Source: Beverwykella pulmonaria
Taxonomy: Eukaryota > Ascomycota > Dothideomycetes > Pleosporales > Melanommataceae
Assembly: GCA_001599595.1 (NCBI GenBank)
Contig: BCHH01000014.1
Location: 936,851 to 1,000,850 of the forward strand
Length of the DNA stretch: 64,000 bases
Direction: 5' to 3'
Shown here: one piece after another, positions 52,387 to 63,118 of the stretch
Position numbering within the stretch: the stretch's first letter is position 1
Layout of the letters: each line of letters begins with the position of its first letter
The notes under the pieces: model-generated
Told to the model about the DNA's origin: nothing
Database searches by the model: none
The model's input: the letters and a program-made list of their open reading frames with translations, nothing else
Position numbers and translations under genes: made by a program

Positions 52387-54159
52387 ATGACCGCAGAATC
52401 AATACCTCGCCCAACTGGGGCAAAAGTCATTGCCCTAGCTCTCCAGCAACTCGGTGTCAAAGTGATATTCGGCCTCGTCGGCATTCCCGTCGTTCAAATC
52501 GCAGAAGAATCGATCGCTCTAGGAATCCGCTTCATTGCCTTCAGAAATGAACAGGCATGCAGCTACGCAGCGACGGCCTACGGATACCTCACAGGCCGCC
52601 CAGGCGTGTGTCTCGTTGTTGGCGGGCCTGGAGTTCTCCACGCTATGGCCGGTATCGGCAACTCTTCGATCAATGCGTTCCCGATGCTCCTTCTTGCGGG
52701 ATCTTGCGAAACCCATTTAGTCACTAGAGGGGGGTTTCAGGAACTGGACGCCATTTCGCTTCTTACGCCGCACGTCAAGGTGGCGGTACGGCCAACTCTA
52801 GACTCTTTACCGCAGTCCATAACAAACGCGTATCGATCTGCTTGGTACGGACGAGCTGGAACGGGTTTTGTGGATCTGCCTGCAGACGTCATCCAAGGTC
52901 GACCCGAAGCAACTTTGCCCGAAACAAGAGTCGTGCCTGCGGCTCCCCGAGCGGGTATCGATCCTGAACGACTAGGACAAGTTGCTGAACTCCTTCGATG
53001 CGCCCAAGCCCCTCTAATCGTACTTGGAAAAGGTGCAGCATACGCCCAAGCCGAACACAAGATCCGACAATTGGTCGACGAGACTGGGATACCGTTTCTT
53101 CCCACGCCCATGGGTAAGGGTGTCCTCCCTGACTCGCATCATCTAAACACCTCCTCTGCCAGGTCAGCAGCACTGAAAAACGCCGACGTTGTCCTCATTC
53201 TTGGTGCCCGCCTCAACTGGATCTTGCACTTTGGTGATGAGCCCAAATGGGCGGCCAACGTCAAACTCATCCAAGTCGACATCAGCGCAGAGGAAATTGG
53301 GAAGAACAATGGCGACGCTGCAAACGGCATTGTAGGGGACATCAATGTAGTTGTGCCTCAACTCACCGCGGCGCTCCAGGGTTATCAATACGACAAGACT
53401 TCGCCATATATGCAAGCTCTCGAAGCCAGCAAAGCAAAGAATGAAGCCAACGCGGCGAAGACGGCTCAGATCGTGAAATCCCCTATGGGATACCATCAAG
53501 TCTTTGATGTCATCAAGCGAACGTTGAATAAACTCTCCCCACCCGAGGACGGCAATGTAGTGTACATTTCCGAAGGCGCAAATACCATGGATATCTCTCG
53601 CAGCGCGTTTCCGCTCGAGCACCCCCGCCTCCGCATGGATGCCGGAACTCATGCGACCATGGGCGTCGGGTTGGGTTACGCGATTGCCGCCCATGCTGCG
53701 TACAATCATCCGCATGCCGAGGGTCGTTCCGGACCGTCTGCAGGCTCGAATAAGAAGATTGTGTGTCTAGAAGGCGATTCGGCATTTGGGTTCTCCATGC
53801 CAGAAGTCGAGACCATGGCGCGGTACAACATGGATATCCTCATCTTCGTCGTCAACAACGGCGGCATCTACCATGGCGATAGCGAGGAGGAAGATCAGTG
53901 GTTGAAACTGCAGGAGAATACCTGGAAAGGAGAGAAGGGTGGCTTGAGAAGTACAAGTCTCGGATGGGAAGTTGGCTATGAGAAGATGGCTGAGATGTGC
54001 GGAGGAAAGGGGTATTTGGTAAGAACGGGCGAGGAACTGGAAAGAGCGGCCGAGGAGGGATATAAGAGCAAGGTCCCAGTCGTGGTGAACGTCATCATCG
54101 AGAGCGGGAGTAGCAAGAAGTTGGAGTTTGCCTGGCAGAAGTCTGGAGCGAAGAAATGA
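52387..54159 (+). CDS. Oxalyl-CoA decarboxylase / 2-hydroxyacyl-CoA lyase (ThDP-dependent)
   Basis: This is a single-exon 590-aa protein. The ThDP enzyme pattern is complete: catalytic Glu in FRNEQACSYAATAYGYLTGR, VGGPGVLHAMAGIGNSS in the PYR domain, and the cofactor motif EGDSAFGFSMPEVETMARYN...NNGGIY in the PP domain. These are shared by oxalyl-CoA decarboxylase and eukaryotic HACL1. The pairing with an oxalyl-CoA synthetase favours decarboxylation of oxalyl-CoA to formyl-CoA; HACL-type cleavage of 2-hydroxyacyl-CoA remains possible. The C-terminus (SGAKK) is not a PTS1 signal, so a cytosolic location matches its neighbour. Confidence 0.9.
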   Translation: MTAESIPRPTGAKVIALALQQLGVKVIFGLVGIPVVQIAEESIALGIRFIAFRNEQACSYAATAYGYLTGRPGVCLVVGGPGVLHAMAGIGNSSINAFPMLLLAGSCETHLVTRGGFQELDAISLLTPHVKVAVRPTLDSLPQSITNAYRSAWYGRAGTGFVDLPADVIQGRPEATLPETRVVPAAPRAGIDPERLGQVAELLRCAQAPLIVLGKGAAYAQAEHKIRQLVDETGIPFLPTPMGKGVLPDSHHLNTSSARSAALKNADVVLILGARLNWILHFGDEPKWAANVKLIQVDISAEEIGKNNGDAANGIVGDINVVVPQLTAALQGYQYDKTSPYMQALEASKAKNEANAAKTAQIVKSPMGYHQVFDVIKRTLNKLSPPEDGNVVYISEGANTMDISRSAFPLEHPRLRMDAGTHATMGVGLGYAIAAHAAYNHPHAEGRSGPSAGSNKKIVCLEGDSAFGFSMPEVETMARYNMDILIFVVNNGGIYHGDSEEEDQWLKLQENTWKGEKGGLRSTSLGWEVGYEKMAEMCGGKGYLVRTGEELERAAEEGYKSKVPVVVNVIIESGSSKKLEFAWQKSGAKK

Positions 54160-55335
54160 GTGTGGTTGTAGTCTCTATTACGCATTTTGTCTTTGTCATT
54201 TGGGCCTGGGCGCATGGTCGAGTGGAATTTGGGAGGTGCTTTGGCGCCACTGTCGTTATAGAACGAGGGCAGGAAGATTATCCCGGTCCTATAAAGTCGC
54301 TACATGTCTACCAGTGTTATTTGTACAATAAATTCTGGATCATAAGTGATAAGGTGATGATGTGGAGCGAGGAATAATTAGAGACGGTGAGGGTGGAGCT
54401 CACAGCCCTTCTCAGCAGCCCTTCCTGACATGATTGCTCGGTTAACTTCGAACCTCAACCATCACTCACAATTGACCAACTCACAGGCATCATCACTTTT
54501 CACCCCAGCAAACACGGTAAAAACTCTCAAACCCCCAGGAAACGTGCATCTGAGCCTGGAGCGCTGTCAAGACGAAGCTTTTGCCGACTTCTGGGCAAGG
54601 CTTGTCCTCTGCCTTCCACCTCCTCGGGTGCAATACAGTCTCGCAACTGGCGAACTTTGGCCACGAAACATCTCATCACGCTCCATTCCTTGTCAGAGAC
54701 GCATATTCTAGCCATATCTGCTTATTCGACCCACCTTGTGCTTGCAAGATCCCAGAGATTCGGTTCCCGATACATTGGTATGCAAGAACCCAGACTGACA
54801 GCTCGCTTTCCTCGCATTCCGAATATCATTTCTTCATTCAGAACGATGGCAATTTTCTTGAAGAATCTAATCTGATTCGCTTCTGTCAATTACATCTGGA
54901 AATCTTGCCCAGACAAATGCACGAAATAGGACAACTACCGAGTGTCGCGTACCTGAAGTAAGCACCCAGACGCCTGTTCTCGACCCCAACCCTCCGCTAT
55001 ACGAGTACATTTGCAATGTCTCGCGTTTTTGGTCTGAAGGATGCCTTCACTCAGCCCCCCATCATTCAGCCGTGAAGCAAGAGTCGCTGGCCGAGGAATC
55101 ATAGTCAGATACGCTGGATGAAGCACCGAGGATAGAGACTGCCAACAAGCCAGGTATGGCTTCTGCCTTCATTACATACTTAACCTTGCCATCTGATATC
55201 AGGTAGGCATCAAGGTGACAGTTTGCCTTTTGTCCCTACCTGTCCAGCACCCCAATCGTTGTATTCACTTTTTTTTTATCCAAATATCCTTTTATTTTAT
55301 TTTCATAATTGTACTACTATTGTATCCTTACCACC
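54160..55335. other. Intergenic between tandem genes, 1.2 kb
   Basis: This holds the decarboxylase 3' flank and the upstream region of the next gene. There are T-rich runs at 55270-55310 just before the start codon. No coding frame is supported. Confidence 0.5.
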
Positions 55336-57026
55336 ATGGTTATGATGCAGTCGGCGATAGATGTCCCACAACCAGACATGGATTCATGCTTACCATCCAC
55401 TTGGCGACCACTGCCCCTTGGCCGCCAGCTCAGTGACACGAAGCCTATCAACCCGAGCCCTCTGAAGGAGGAAGTATTCAAGCTCAGTTGCCAAAACACA
55501 CCTGGAGAGCTATCTTCGACAGAGGGTTCCGTCTCTGGTGACGACTCCTCCGACGATTCTGCTTCCACAGCTCCCAGTGAGCACTCAGACGAACTCGCTA
55601 TCAAGGAAACGAAACCAGAAATCGGCATACCTGAAATTTCAATACAGGATGAATCTTCACTCGTACAAGCTATCGCCATTCGCGCCCCAGACGTATACGA
55701 TGCACACGCCCCAGCCGCCACAAGACTGAGATACATGATCAAGAATAGCGATCACATCATTAAGTGTCCTGGCGTCTACGACGGTCTTTCGGCCCGTATT
55801 GCCATGGATGTGGGATTTGAGGGAATGTACATGTAAGCAAAGTCCCCGAAACTAAATCAACATCCTCTTGTTGTACGGCATGTGTCCACCTACGAGGGGA
55901 AATTTCTAGGTCTTGCTACCGGGCAAAGAGATCTACCTTCTTATGCACTCTCTCCTTATATGTTCTAGGAGGTTGTATCAGCATCAGAAGTGTCGTGACC
56001 GCTGCAATATTTTTCTCGCATGAGCGGTGAAATGCAGTAAATGTCAGACATATGAGCTATAATTGAATGCCTCACTGAGGACCTACTACGCCACTCTTTC
56101 GACCGTTCGAGACCTGCTAACGTTCGGTAATAGGACAGGAGCCGGTACCACTGCTTCACGTCTCGGGTATGTAATACCCCAGTACTTCCGCTTAGAATAA
56201 TTGGTAGAGAGTGACCTCAGGGGCTGCCTCGTATATCGGAAAGGCTCTAGTATTTCTCCCGATTTCGGAATATATGCTGACCTTCACCTCAAGGCAAGCC
56301 GATCTCGGTATCGCCCACCTGTATGACATGCGCACCAACGCCGAAATGATTGCCAATCTGCGGCCCGACGGCCCTCCTCTTATAGCCGACATGGACACCG
56401 GATACGGCGGTCCTCTAGTCGTCGCCAGATCCCTCCAGCAATACCACATCTCTGGCGTCGCAGGCTTTCATATCGAGGACCAGATCATGAACAAGCGATG
56501 CGGCCATCTTGCCGGGAAGGAAGTCGTGGATATCGATACCTACATCCAGCGCATCAAAGCATGCGTCGTGGCTCGCGCACAGCTCCGCTCCGACATCGTT
56601 ATCATTGCGCGTACCGATGCTCTACAATCCAAGGGCTTCGACGAATGCATCGAGCGCCTCAAGCGCGCTCGCGACGAGGGCGCCGACATGGGCATCCTCG
56701 AAGGCGTCAAAAATAAAGAGCAAGCCGCGCTCGCCGCCAGACTCCTCGCTCCCTGGCCTATGTGCTACAATAGCGTGGAGAACGGCCATTCCCCACTAAT
56801 CACGGCGCAAGAGCTCCAGGACATGGGATACAGAATTGTCATTTACAGCTTCGCGGGTATCAGCCCGGCGTACGTGGCTATCAAGAGTACGTTTGAGTGG
56901 CTGAAGGAGACGGGGTCGACGGGCAGTTCGGTGAGCCCGAAGACCATTTTCAATGTTTGTGGGTTGGCAGATAGTATTGTTATTGATGAGGCGAGTGGGG
57001 GAACGGCGTTTGCGAAGGGGGTGTGA
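55336..57026 (+). CDS. Isocitrate lyase/PEP-mutase superfamily enzyme, oxaloacetate acetylhydrolase-like
   Basis: I model join(55336..55832,56134..56166,56294..57026), giving 420 aa. The middle exon is 33 bp, and the introns (301 and 127 bp) are longer than the local norm. The ATG has an ACCACCATGG context. The first ~140 residues are a Ser/Glu/Pro-rich extension. The catalytic barrel follows: CPGVYDGLSARIAMDVGFEG, MTGAGTTASRLG, LIADMDTGYGGP, HIEDQIMNKRCGH (Cys246 of the KKCGH-type motif), IARTDALQ and MCYNSVENGHSP. The blocks resemble fungal oxaloacetate acetylhydrolase, which splits oxaloacetate to oxalate and acetate. Other superfamily reactions (2,3-dimethylmalate lyase and methylisocitrate lyase-like) are not excluded. 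Confidence 0.72.
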
Positions 57027-58215
57027 AGATCAGGGGTAGTGATAGTTGTTGGAGAAAATGACAAGAATCGTGAGCGTCTTTTGTTTCTTAGTTGGGTCTC
57101 TTTGGATTGTTTTCTTGGGTGGTTTCGTGGGGTTGTGGCTTGATATAGAGTGTTTGGATGATGTTTAAGCAGTAGTTGAATAGACTGACATGTATACGAT
57201 TTTCCTGTACCCCGACTTTTCATCCTTGCATGGTCCTCTTAGGAATATTGTAAGAATCCTCCTAGTAGATGCAGGAGGACATAGTAAGGCTGGGTTGACC
57301 CTTTCTCCCTAGAGCAGAATAGTCTTGTCGCCCGGCTAGCCCACCCACACAGCCATTGATAGTTTGTCTAGACTATACAGTACGCCATTCTCGCTCAACG
57401 CTTTCAGGATAAACAAAGAGACACGATTCTCTCATTCTCTTGCTCGGTATTGAACAAAGCGAATTCACACCGCTTAGTAATGATTACCACTTAATCATAA
57501 TACTATGATCTTCTTACTCATGAAACCCGCTTTTTCGGTCACCGAGCTTGCGAACAAGCACACAAACATTTTTAAATAAGATGAACAGGTCTTCAAGTAA
57601 ACACTACTCCACTGACACTGCTCACCCAGGCCGCAACCTGTAGAGTATATCCTCAACATATGATCTATAGACATAGTATTAAATGCACGCTTTCAAATTT
57701 CGCATAATTTTGCCCGGTTAAGATGCTTGTTTGAACTTCACGGAGTGCAGTGGAAACATCTAAATCATCCCTCAATTAAATAGGTGACAAAGCAACCCAC
57801 GGGCTGCACCAGACGGAATTGGTAGCCTGTCCAAACGTGAAAGCTACTGAAAAAATCGAAGTTTAAAGATATCTAACAAGTGTCTATAACTCTGTTCTCT
57901 CGGGAAGCAAACATCATCATCCAAAAAGTGAGTGTCGGATACTGAATCTGGCCGGCCAGGGGAACAAGGTCGTTCTGCGATTGTGAACCCATCGCATTCC
58001 CTTCTCACGCGCTGTCCGTGCGGCAATCTTAGATGTGTTTCTTAGAAATGGGACAGAAGAAGCGCCTGCAGATTTCACAGTAGTCAGAACATGGACTTTG
58101 GATTTGAAGTCTTGTATGCACGATTTCTAAACTGAAAACAAGAAGCACCAACTGAAATCCTAGCAACCACAACAATCCAATTTCACGTCAAATCGACTAA
58201 AGAGAATGCTAGCTA
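57027..58215. other. Intergenic between convergent genes, 1.2 kb
   Basis: This contains two 3' flanks and AT-rich sequence. Open frame 57844-58026 (minus) has no recognisable content. Confidence 0.5.
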
Positions 58216-59719
58216 CTAACCGGAGATATGCCTATACAAACACTTCTCCATCTCCAGCAACAACTCCGTAACCATCGGATCCCCTGGTGGAAGAATCTGC
58301 GTCGTGAGCATGCCCCCAACACCCGTCTCCTTATCTAGCCACTACCACCGACATTAGCAATCACCAACCAACAGAGTAATGGTGCGTTCTTACACAGTGT
58401 GTCCCAGGCATGCCACTCCAATTGCAACTCCCCTTCTTCCTGCGCCCAGCAAAGTCCTGCTTGATAATCGAGGACCCGAATCCGAACGTGCCATCAGCGC
58501 CCTTGTCCCATGTCTGGCCCAAATGTCCTTGTCCAACACCCCGGATGACCTCGAGGAAGTGCTCATCGGTGGGAAGTTGGGGCGTAGTGAGTGCATCGTA
58601 GCTTTCTGGCCCCATGAGAGCGGGGTTCTTGCTGATGAGCGCTTGGAGGATCTTAGTGCAGTCTTCGATAGTGCTGTACAGACCCACGCCACCGCAGCAG
58701 TCTGGCGCAAAAGAGCCCTGGGCTTCTTGGGGTACCACACCGGGCGTGATTTCCATGGTCTTGCGGTTGCGGCTCGCCATTTGCATTCTGCGGGCTTGAA
58801 TATCCGGGCGTAGGTCGGGACGGAACGTGGTGCTAGTCATCCCTAGCTTGTCCCAGATATTCTGCTTGAGGAATTGCTCGAGGGTCAAGTTGGATGTGAC
58901 TTCGATGAGGCGGCCTGCCCAGTCCATGCCAGGAGAATATGCCCAGCCGTTACCAGGCTCGTAGATGAGTGGCTTCTTGTACCCCTTCAGCGTGCCGGAA
59001 AAAGTGTTGTCTTTGATGCCGTGGTAGGCTGACCACTCCTTCAATCCATCGTGGCCGTAGTCGTATATCATGCCTGAAGTATGCGTGAGGAGTTGGCGGA
59101 GGGTGATGGGGCTGTTGCAGGGTTTTGTGATGGGCTTGCGAGGGGAGTCGCCGTCTTCGAAGCCGACAAGGAGATCGATTTCTTTGAGCTCGGGAACGAC
59201 TGCGCGGACGTTGGTCTCGAGAGTGAATAGACCTTTTTCAATGCCAATCATGCACGCCATGCAAGTTTGAAGTTTGGTGATTGAGCCAATCCACATGCTC
59301 GAATTGAGCTGCAAGGGAACTTTCTCTGTGACGGAGCTACTGCCCATGGCTTTGGAGTAGATGATCTCGCCTATTTCGAGTTAGCTCAGTCCAGGGAAGG
59401 GAGCAAAAGTCCTCATAATCAACACTAGAGATAGTGCTATTGCATTTTTCCATTTACGAGTAAACATTCAGGGAGATAAAATAATGCTTTCGGGCATTTA
59501 CAAGAGGACGGCGTAGGGGAAAATTGATAACTTTTGTTTTGTGTTTGCGGACAAGGGTTGCTGGGATCGTTTCCACTTGGGAGGTAACATGCTGTACATA
59601 CCATTTCTGTCGACGGCAGAGAATGCAGCTCCTCGTAGGTGATTAGGAACCTCGGATGTATATTTCTCCAAGATACCATCCAGCTCCTGCGTCAGCGTCT
59701 GCACTGGCATGGAACCCAT
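58216..59719 (-). CDS. LovD-like serine hydrolase (beta-lactamase/transesterase fold)
   Basis: I model complement(join(58216..58341,58394..59370,59602..59719)), giving 406 aa. Intron 1 is long (231 bp, GTATGT...TAG); intron 2 is GTAAGA...TAG (52 bp). It restores a C-terminus, CWLDKETGVGGMLTTQILPP, that an unspliced reading loses. The catalytic motif SITK (Ser69, Lys72) and the Tyr of YSPGM (Tyr184) match class C beta-lactamase and LovD-type esterases, where Ser76, Lys79 and Tyr188 act; the 406-aa length is also LovD-like. In fungal clusters LovD homologues transfer acyl groups, but others are plain esterases. The substrate is unknown. Confidence 0.85.
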
Positions 59720-60200
59720 CCTGATTCTAGTCTTTAGAGTGGAGGGGTTGGAATGAAAGGACAAAAAAAGTCTTGGCGAGAACCGAGTAACTTAGAGATA
59801 ATTTCCAAAAAGCCAAGAGAGGACGATGAGGTCTAAATAAAATATGAGGTGAGACGCATAAGAGTCTTGGCTCTGTCGGAAAGTTTGTCACGCTTCGCTT
59901 TCCGAGAACCCAACACTAGCGACTGTCTAGGTACACGTTCGGATATCGTACATTTCAGTATCTTCTGATCTTTTAGTAAATGTACTTGGGACCTGTTTAA
60001 GTCGGAACGCGCATTAGTATCCGGTCGAACCACCATTTCGTTCATCAGAGATACTAAAGCTTACCTCACAGCCATAAGATGGCCCAAATCAGCATCTCAA
60101 TTCCTTCCTTCATATTAAAGTCCCAAAGCAGCTTCTATCCAACAGCCCTACGCAGAAACTTGCCCCGATACTTTTCAGCCTCTCCAACTCTTTTACCACA
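59720..60200. promoter_or_regulatory. Bidirectional promoter, LovD-like hydrolase / FAD monooxygenase
   Basis: This is a 481-bp shared intergenic region. The arrangement would allow co-regulation of the two metabolic genes. No specific element was recognised. Confidence 0.5.
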
Positions 60201-61485
60201 ATGTCGCCTTCCATTGCGCAACTCCCACCTCGCGTCCTCATCATCGGCGCGGGTTTGGGCGGCCTTTCTCTCGCGCAGGGTCTCAAGAAGAACTCTGTTC
60301 CTTTCCACATCTTCGAGAGGGACCCGTCCGCTTCTTTTCGCGCCCAAGGCTACAGAATCAAGGTAAGCCGGCAGTTTCTGCTTAGTAGAGTTTTGAGCTA
60401 ACAGGTGTCAGATCAACTATGAAGGAGCCATGGCCCTCAAGTCCGTGATGAGCGAGGAAATGTGGACCGAATTCGAAAAGACATGTGCTGAATCCAAGTT
60501 CGGTGAGACCAACATCAACGCTCTCGATGGGGGTATCATTGGTTCTCGCGCCGGTCCGGGCACTCGTGGGGGATCTTTCGTGCCTTACTTAGCGGACCGA
60601 ACTGTTCTACGCAAATTGCTCTTCCAAGGACTCGACGAGGATGTGTCCTTTGGGAAGACCCTTACCCACTACGAGGTCCTCGACGAGGGGGTTGTTGCCC
60701 ACTTCACCGATGGTACTTCTGAGCAGGGCATTCTTCTCGTGGGTGCAGATGGCTTCCGTTCTCCAGTGCGCAAGCAGTTCCTTCCGGACCACAAGCCTAT
60801 TGATACGAACGGTAGATGCGTTTATGGAAAGACGCCAATGACGGAGGAATTCATGGCAAAGTACCACGCGCGCGCTCACAAGTGGATGACACTCGTGCTC
60901 GACAAGACCCCAATGACGCAAACTCTGGATGTGGACGAAACACCTTTGACTTGCCTCCTCGAGCCGGTCCGCTTTGTCGACAACGAGTACAAGTCCAAGG
61001 CCCCACAGGACTACATCTACTGGGTCCTCATTGCACGCTCCGACGTCTTCGGGCTATCAACTGACAAACTTCTCGCGCTGAGTGGCCAGGAATCTGCAGA
61101 GCTGTCACTCAAGTTGACGGAGGAGTGGGATCCCTCCATCCGCGCCTTGTTCGAACACCAGGACGTGAAGCAGTCCTCTGCCCTCCGCATCTCAACTGCT
61201 AAGCCTCAGATCCCGGTATGGGAAGCCAGCCCCCGAGTCACGCTCATTGGCGATGCAGTCCATGTCATGAGCCCTTGTGGCGGGGTTGGAGCAGTGACTG
61301 CGATGATGGATGCTGCGACTTTAGCGGAGAGCCTTCGCTCTGGAGGAATCAACAAGAAGAGCGTCGGAGAGTACGAGGCGGCTATGCGCATTTACGCAAG
61401 GAAGTCGATCGAAAGGAGCTACTTTGGCGGAAAGAAGATGTTCGGACATGCTCCATTTGAGCAGTGCGAAGTCTTGGAGATCTGA
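60201..61485 (+). CDS. FAD-dependent monooxygenase (salicylate/zeaxanthin-epoxidase type)
   Basis: I model join(60201..60362,60412..61485), giving 411 aa. The 49-bp intron is GTAAGC...CAG with a GCTAAC branch. The three flavin motifs are present: GxGxxG in [18 protein letters not shown] in [13 protein letters not shown], and GD in [18 protein letters not shown]. This is a class A flavoprotein monooxygenase, usually cytosolic and acting on aromatic or polyketide substrates. There is no clear membrane segment. Its neighbours suggest a metabolic tailoring function; the substrate is unknown. Confidence 0.92.
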
Positions 61486-62622
61486 TTGGGTTCCTGGTTT
61501 CGCTGGATAGCTCTCCCGAAGACTTTTTTTTTGTTTGCCATTATAGAATTGTTGTCAGTTTTACGACCGTACCAATTGATTAAATTCCATTCCAGTCCTT
61601 TTTCCACTGATCCTCTACTGCGCATCAAGGTTCAATGTCGTGCGACAATTGGAACGTGACCCCTCCATCACCTGCCTAAGTGATTGTCACAAGAGGTAGT
61701 AAGAGTAATTTATATAGAACTTCTTTACAGTACATGAAGGCACAAAAGTCGTGTTCTGCGGATTAAAAGCTGAGATAAGAGAAGCCGTGATGGGATGGAA
61801 GGGCTGAGTGTGGATATGAGAGGGGCCGAAGCTGAAGTTGACAAAGGCATGGGCTAGATTCGACCTTTCCCAATTCGTACTAGTATCATTATTCGCCTTC
61901 CGACGAGAAGTCCACATGTCGCAAACCTTGAACGTTCCGTCACTTTTCAACCATCAGCTCAACACCTTCATCATTGAGTTAAGGTCTCAATCAATAATGT
62001 CATCATGTAGTCTAATTCTTCAAGCTCCTGCTCTACGCAAGACTTTAGTTAGCCTTCGTCCATTCGGGTTCTTGCATGAACCGCCTGAGTAATCATAACT
62101 ACTCTAAAGGCTAATGGTGAGTAGAGCTGGAAATATCTGACAGGTATGACAGTTCCCAGATTACAACATACTAAATCCTTGGTTCCATAAATATTTGCAC
62201 AGGACCGAACGGACGGGCGGAGTAGCGGAGCGTCGCTGGCTTCCAGAACATGTTGACATGCTGATACATGCGACACTTTCGAGCAAACACATGCCAGAAT
62301 TAGAGTTCTCACTCACGGATGAGGCGCCTGGAAAAGAAGTTTCAAGAGCTGGGCATCGGTTAGCGAACTCAGCCACTGTTCCACGTTCTTCGGGTTGTCA
62401 GAGTCTTTTGGAAAGCGAAACATCGGAAGCAACCGCGGATCCCCAAAAATGCCAATGGCCAAGATGTCTCGACGCTGTGACTGCTATAGATGCCGCATCA
62501 TTTATATCCACTCATCAACCTGCTTAATTGCAATTCTTCACACTACCTCTTGTTTCTCTCTCCTCTATTTCGTCGCCTTAAGTTTTTTTCCACTAGTCTG
62601 CCAGCATACGTTTCTTGACAAA
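61486..62622. other. Intergenic between tandem genes
   Basis: This is 1.1 kb without a supported gene. A poly-T run at 61524-61532 lies in the monooxygenase 3' flank. Open frame 62195-62527 has no recognisable content. Confidence 0.5.
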
Positions 62623-63118
62623 ATGGCACCTGTACTCGCCTGGACGGTGTGCGCGTACCGCAAGCCAGGAATGAGCGAAGAAGATTACCACACCTACATG
62701 TCGGAAATTCACGGTCCTCTTGTGAAAGGATTGATGGCCAAGTATGGCATGATCAGCTTCGCCATGGTAAAGCCACTTCGAAATTGTGCTATATGAGTTT
62801 CTAACGAAGCTCTCAGTCCCATAATACAAATACCACGCGTGCTGAAATGGCCAAGCTCTTCGATCCCCAATTCGCCAACGTTGCCGACTACGACTGCATT
62901 GTCCAAGCTACCTTCCCGGATACGGAGTGTTTCGTGAGAATGAAGGCTGATCCCGAATACATTGCAAAGTGTATTCCTGACCATGAGAACTTTGCGGATA
63001 CCAAGAGGTCGAAGTGAGTTTCCCATTCACAAACGCAAGGACTAAAGTTAATGAATCTCGAAGGATGACTATCGGATGGATTGAGTATCATGTGCAAGAT
63101 GGAGCGGTTATTTGTTGA
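62623..63118 (+). CDS. EthD-domain protein
   Basis: I model join(62623..62766,62817..63013,63064..63118), giving 131 aa. The introns (50 bp each) have GTAAAG and GTGAGT donors. The EthD/dimeric alpha-beta-barrel pattern is visible: YRKPGMSEEDYHTYMSEIHG at the start, LVKGLMAKYGMISFAM in the middle, and ADYDCIVQATFPDTECFVRM with KADPEYIAKCIPDH later. EthD proteins occur in degradation pathways and in fungal polyketide clusters, where some act as decarboxylases or cyclases. Proximity to the FAD monooxygenase suggests a common pathway. Confidence 0.88.
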
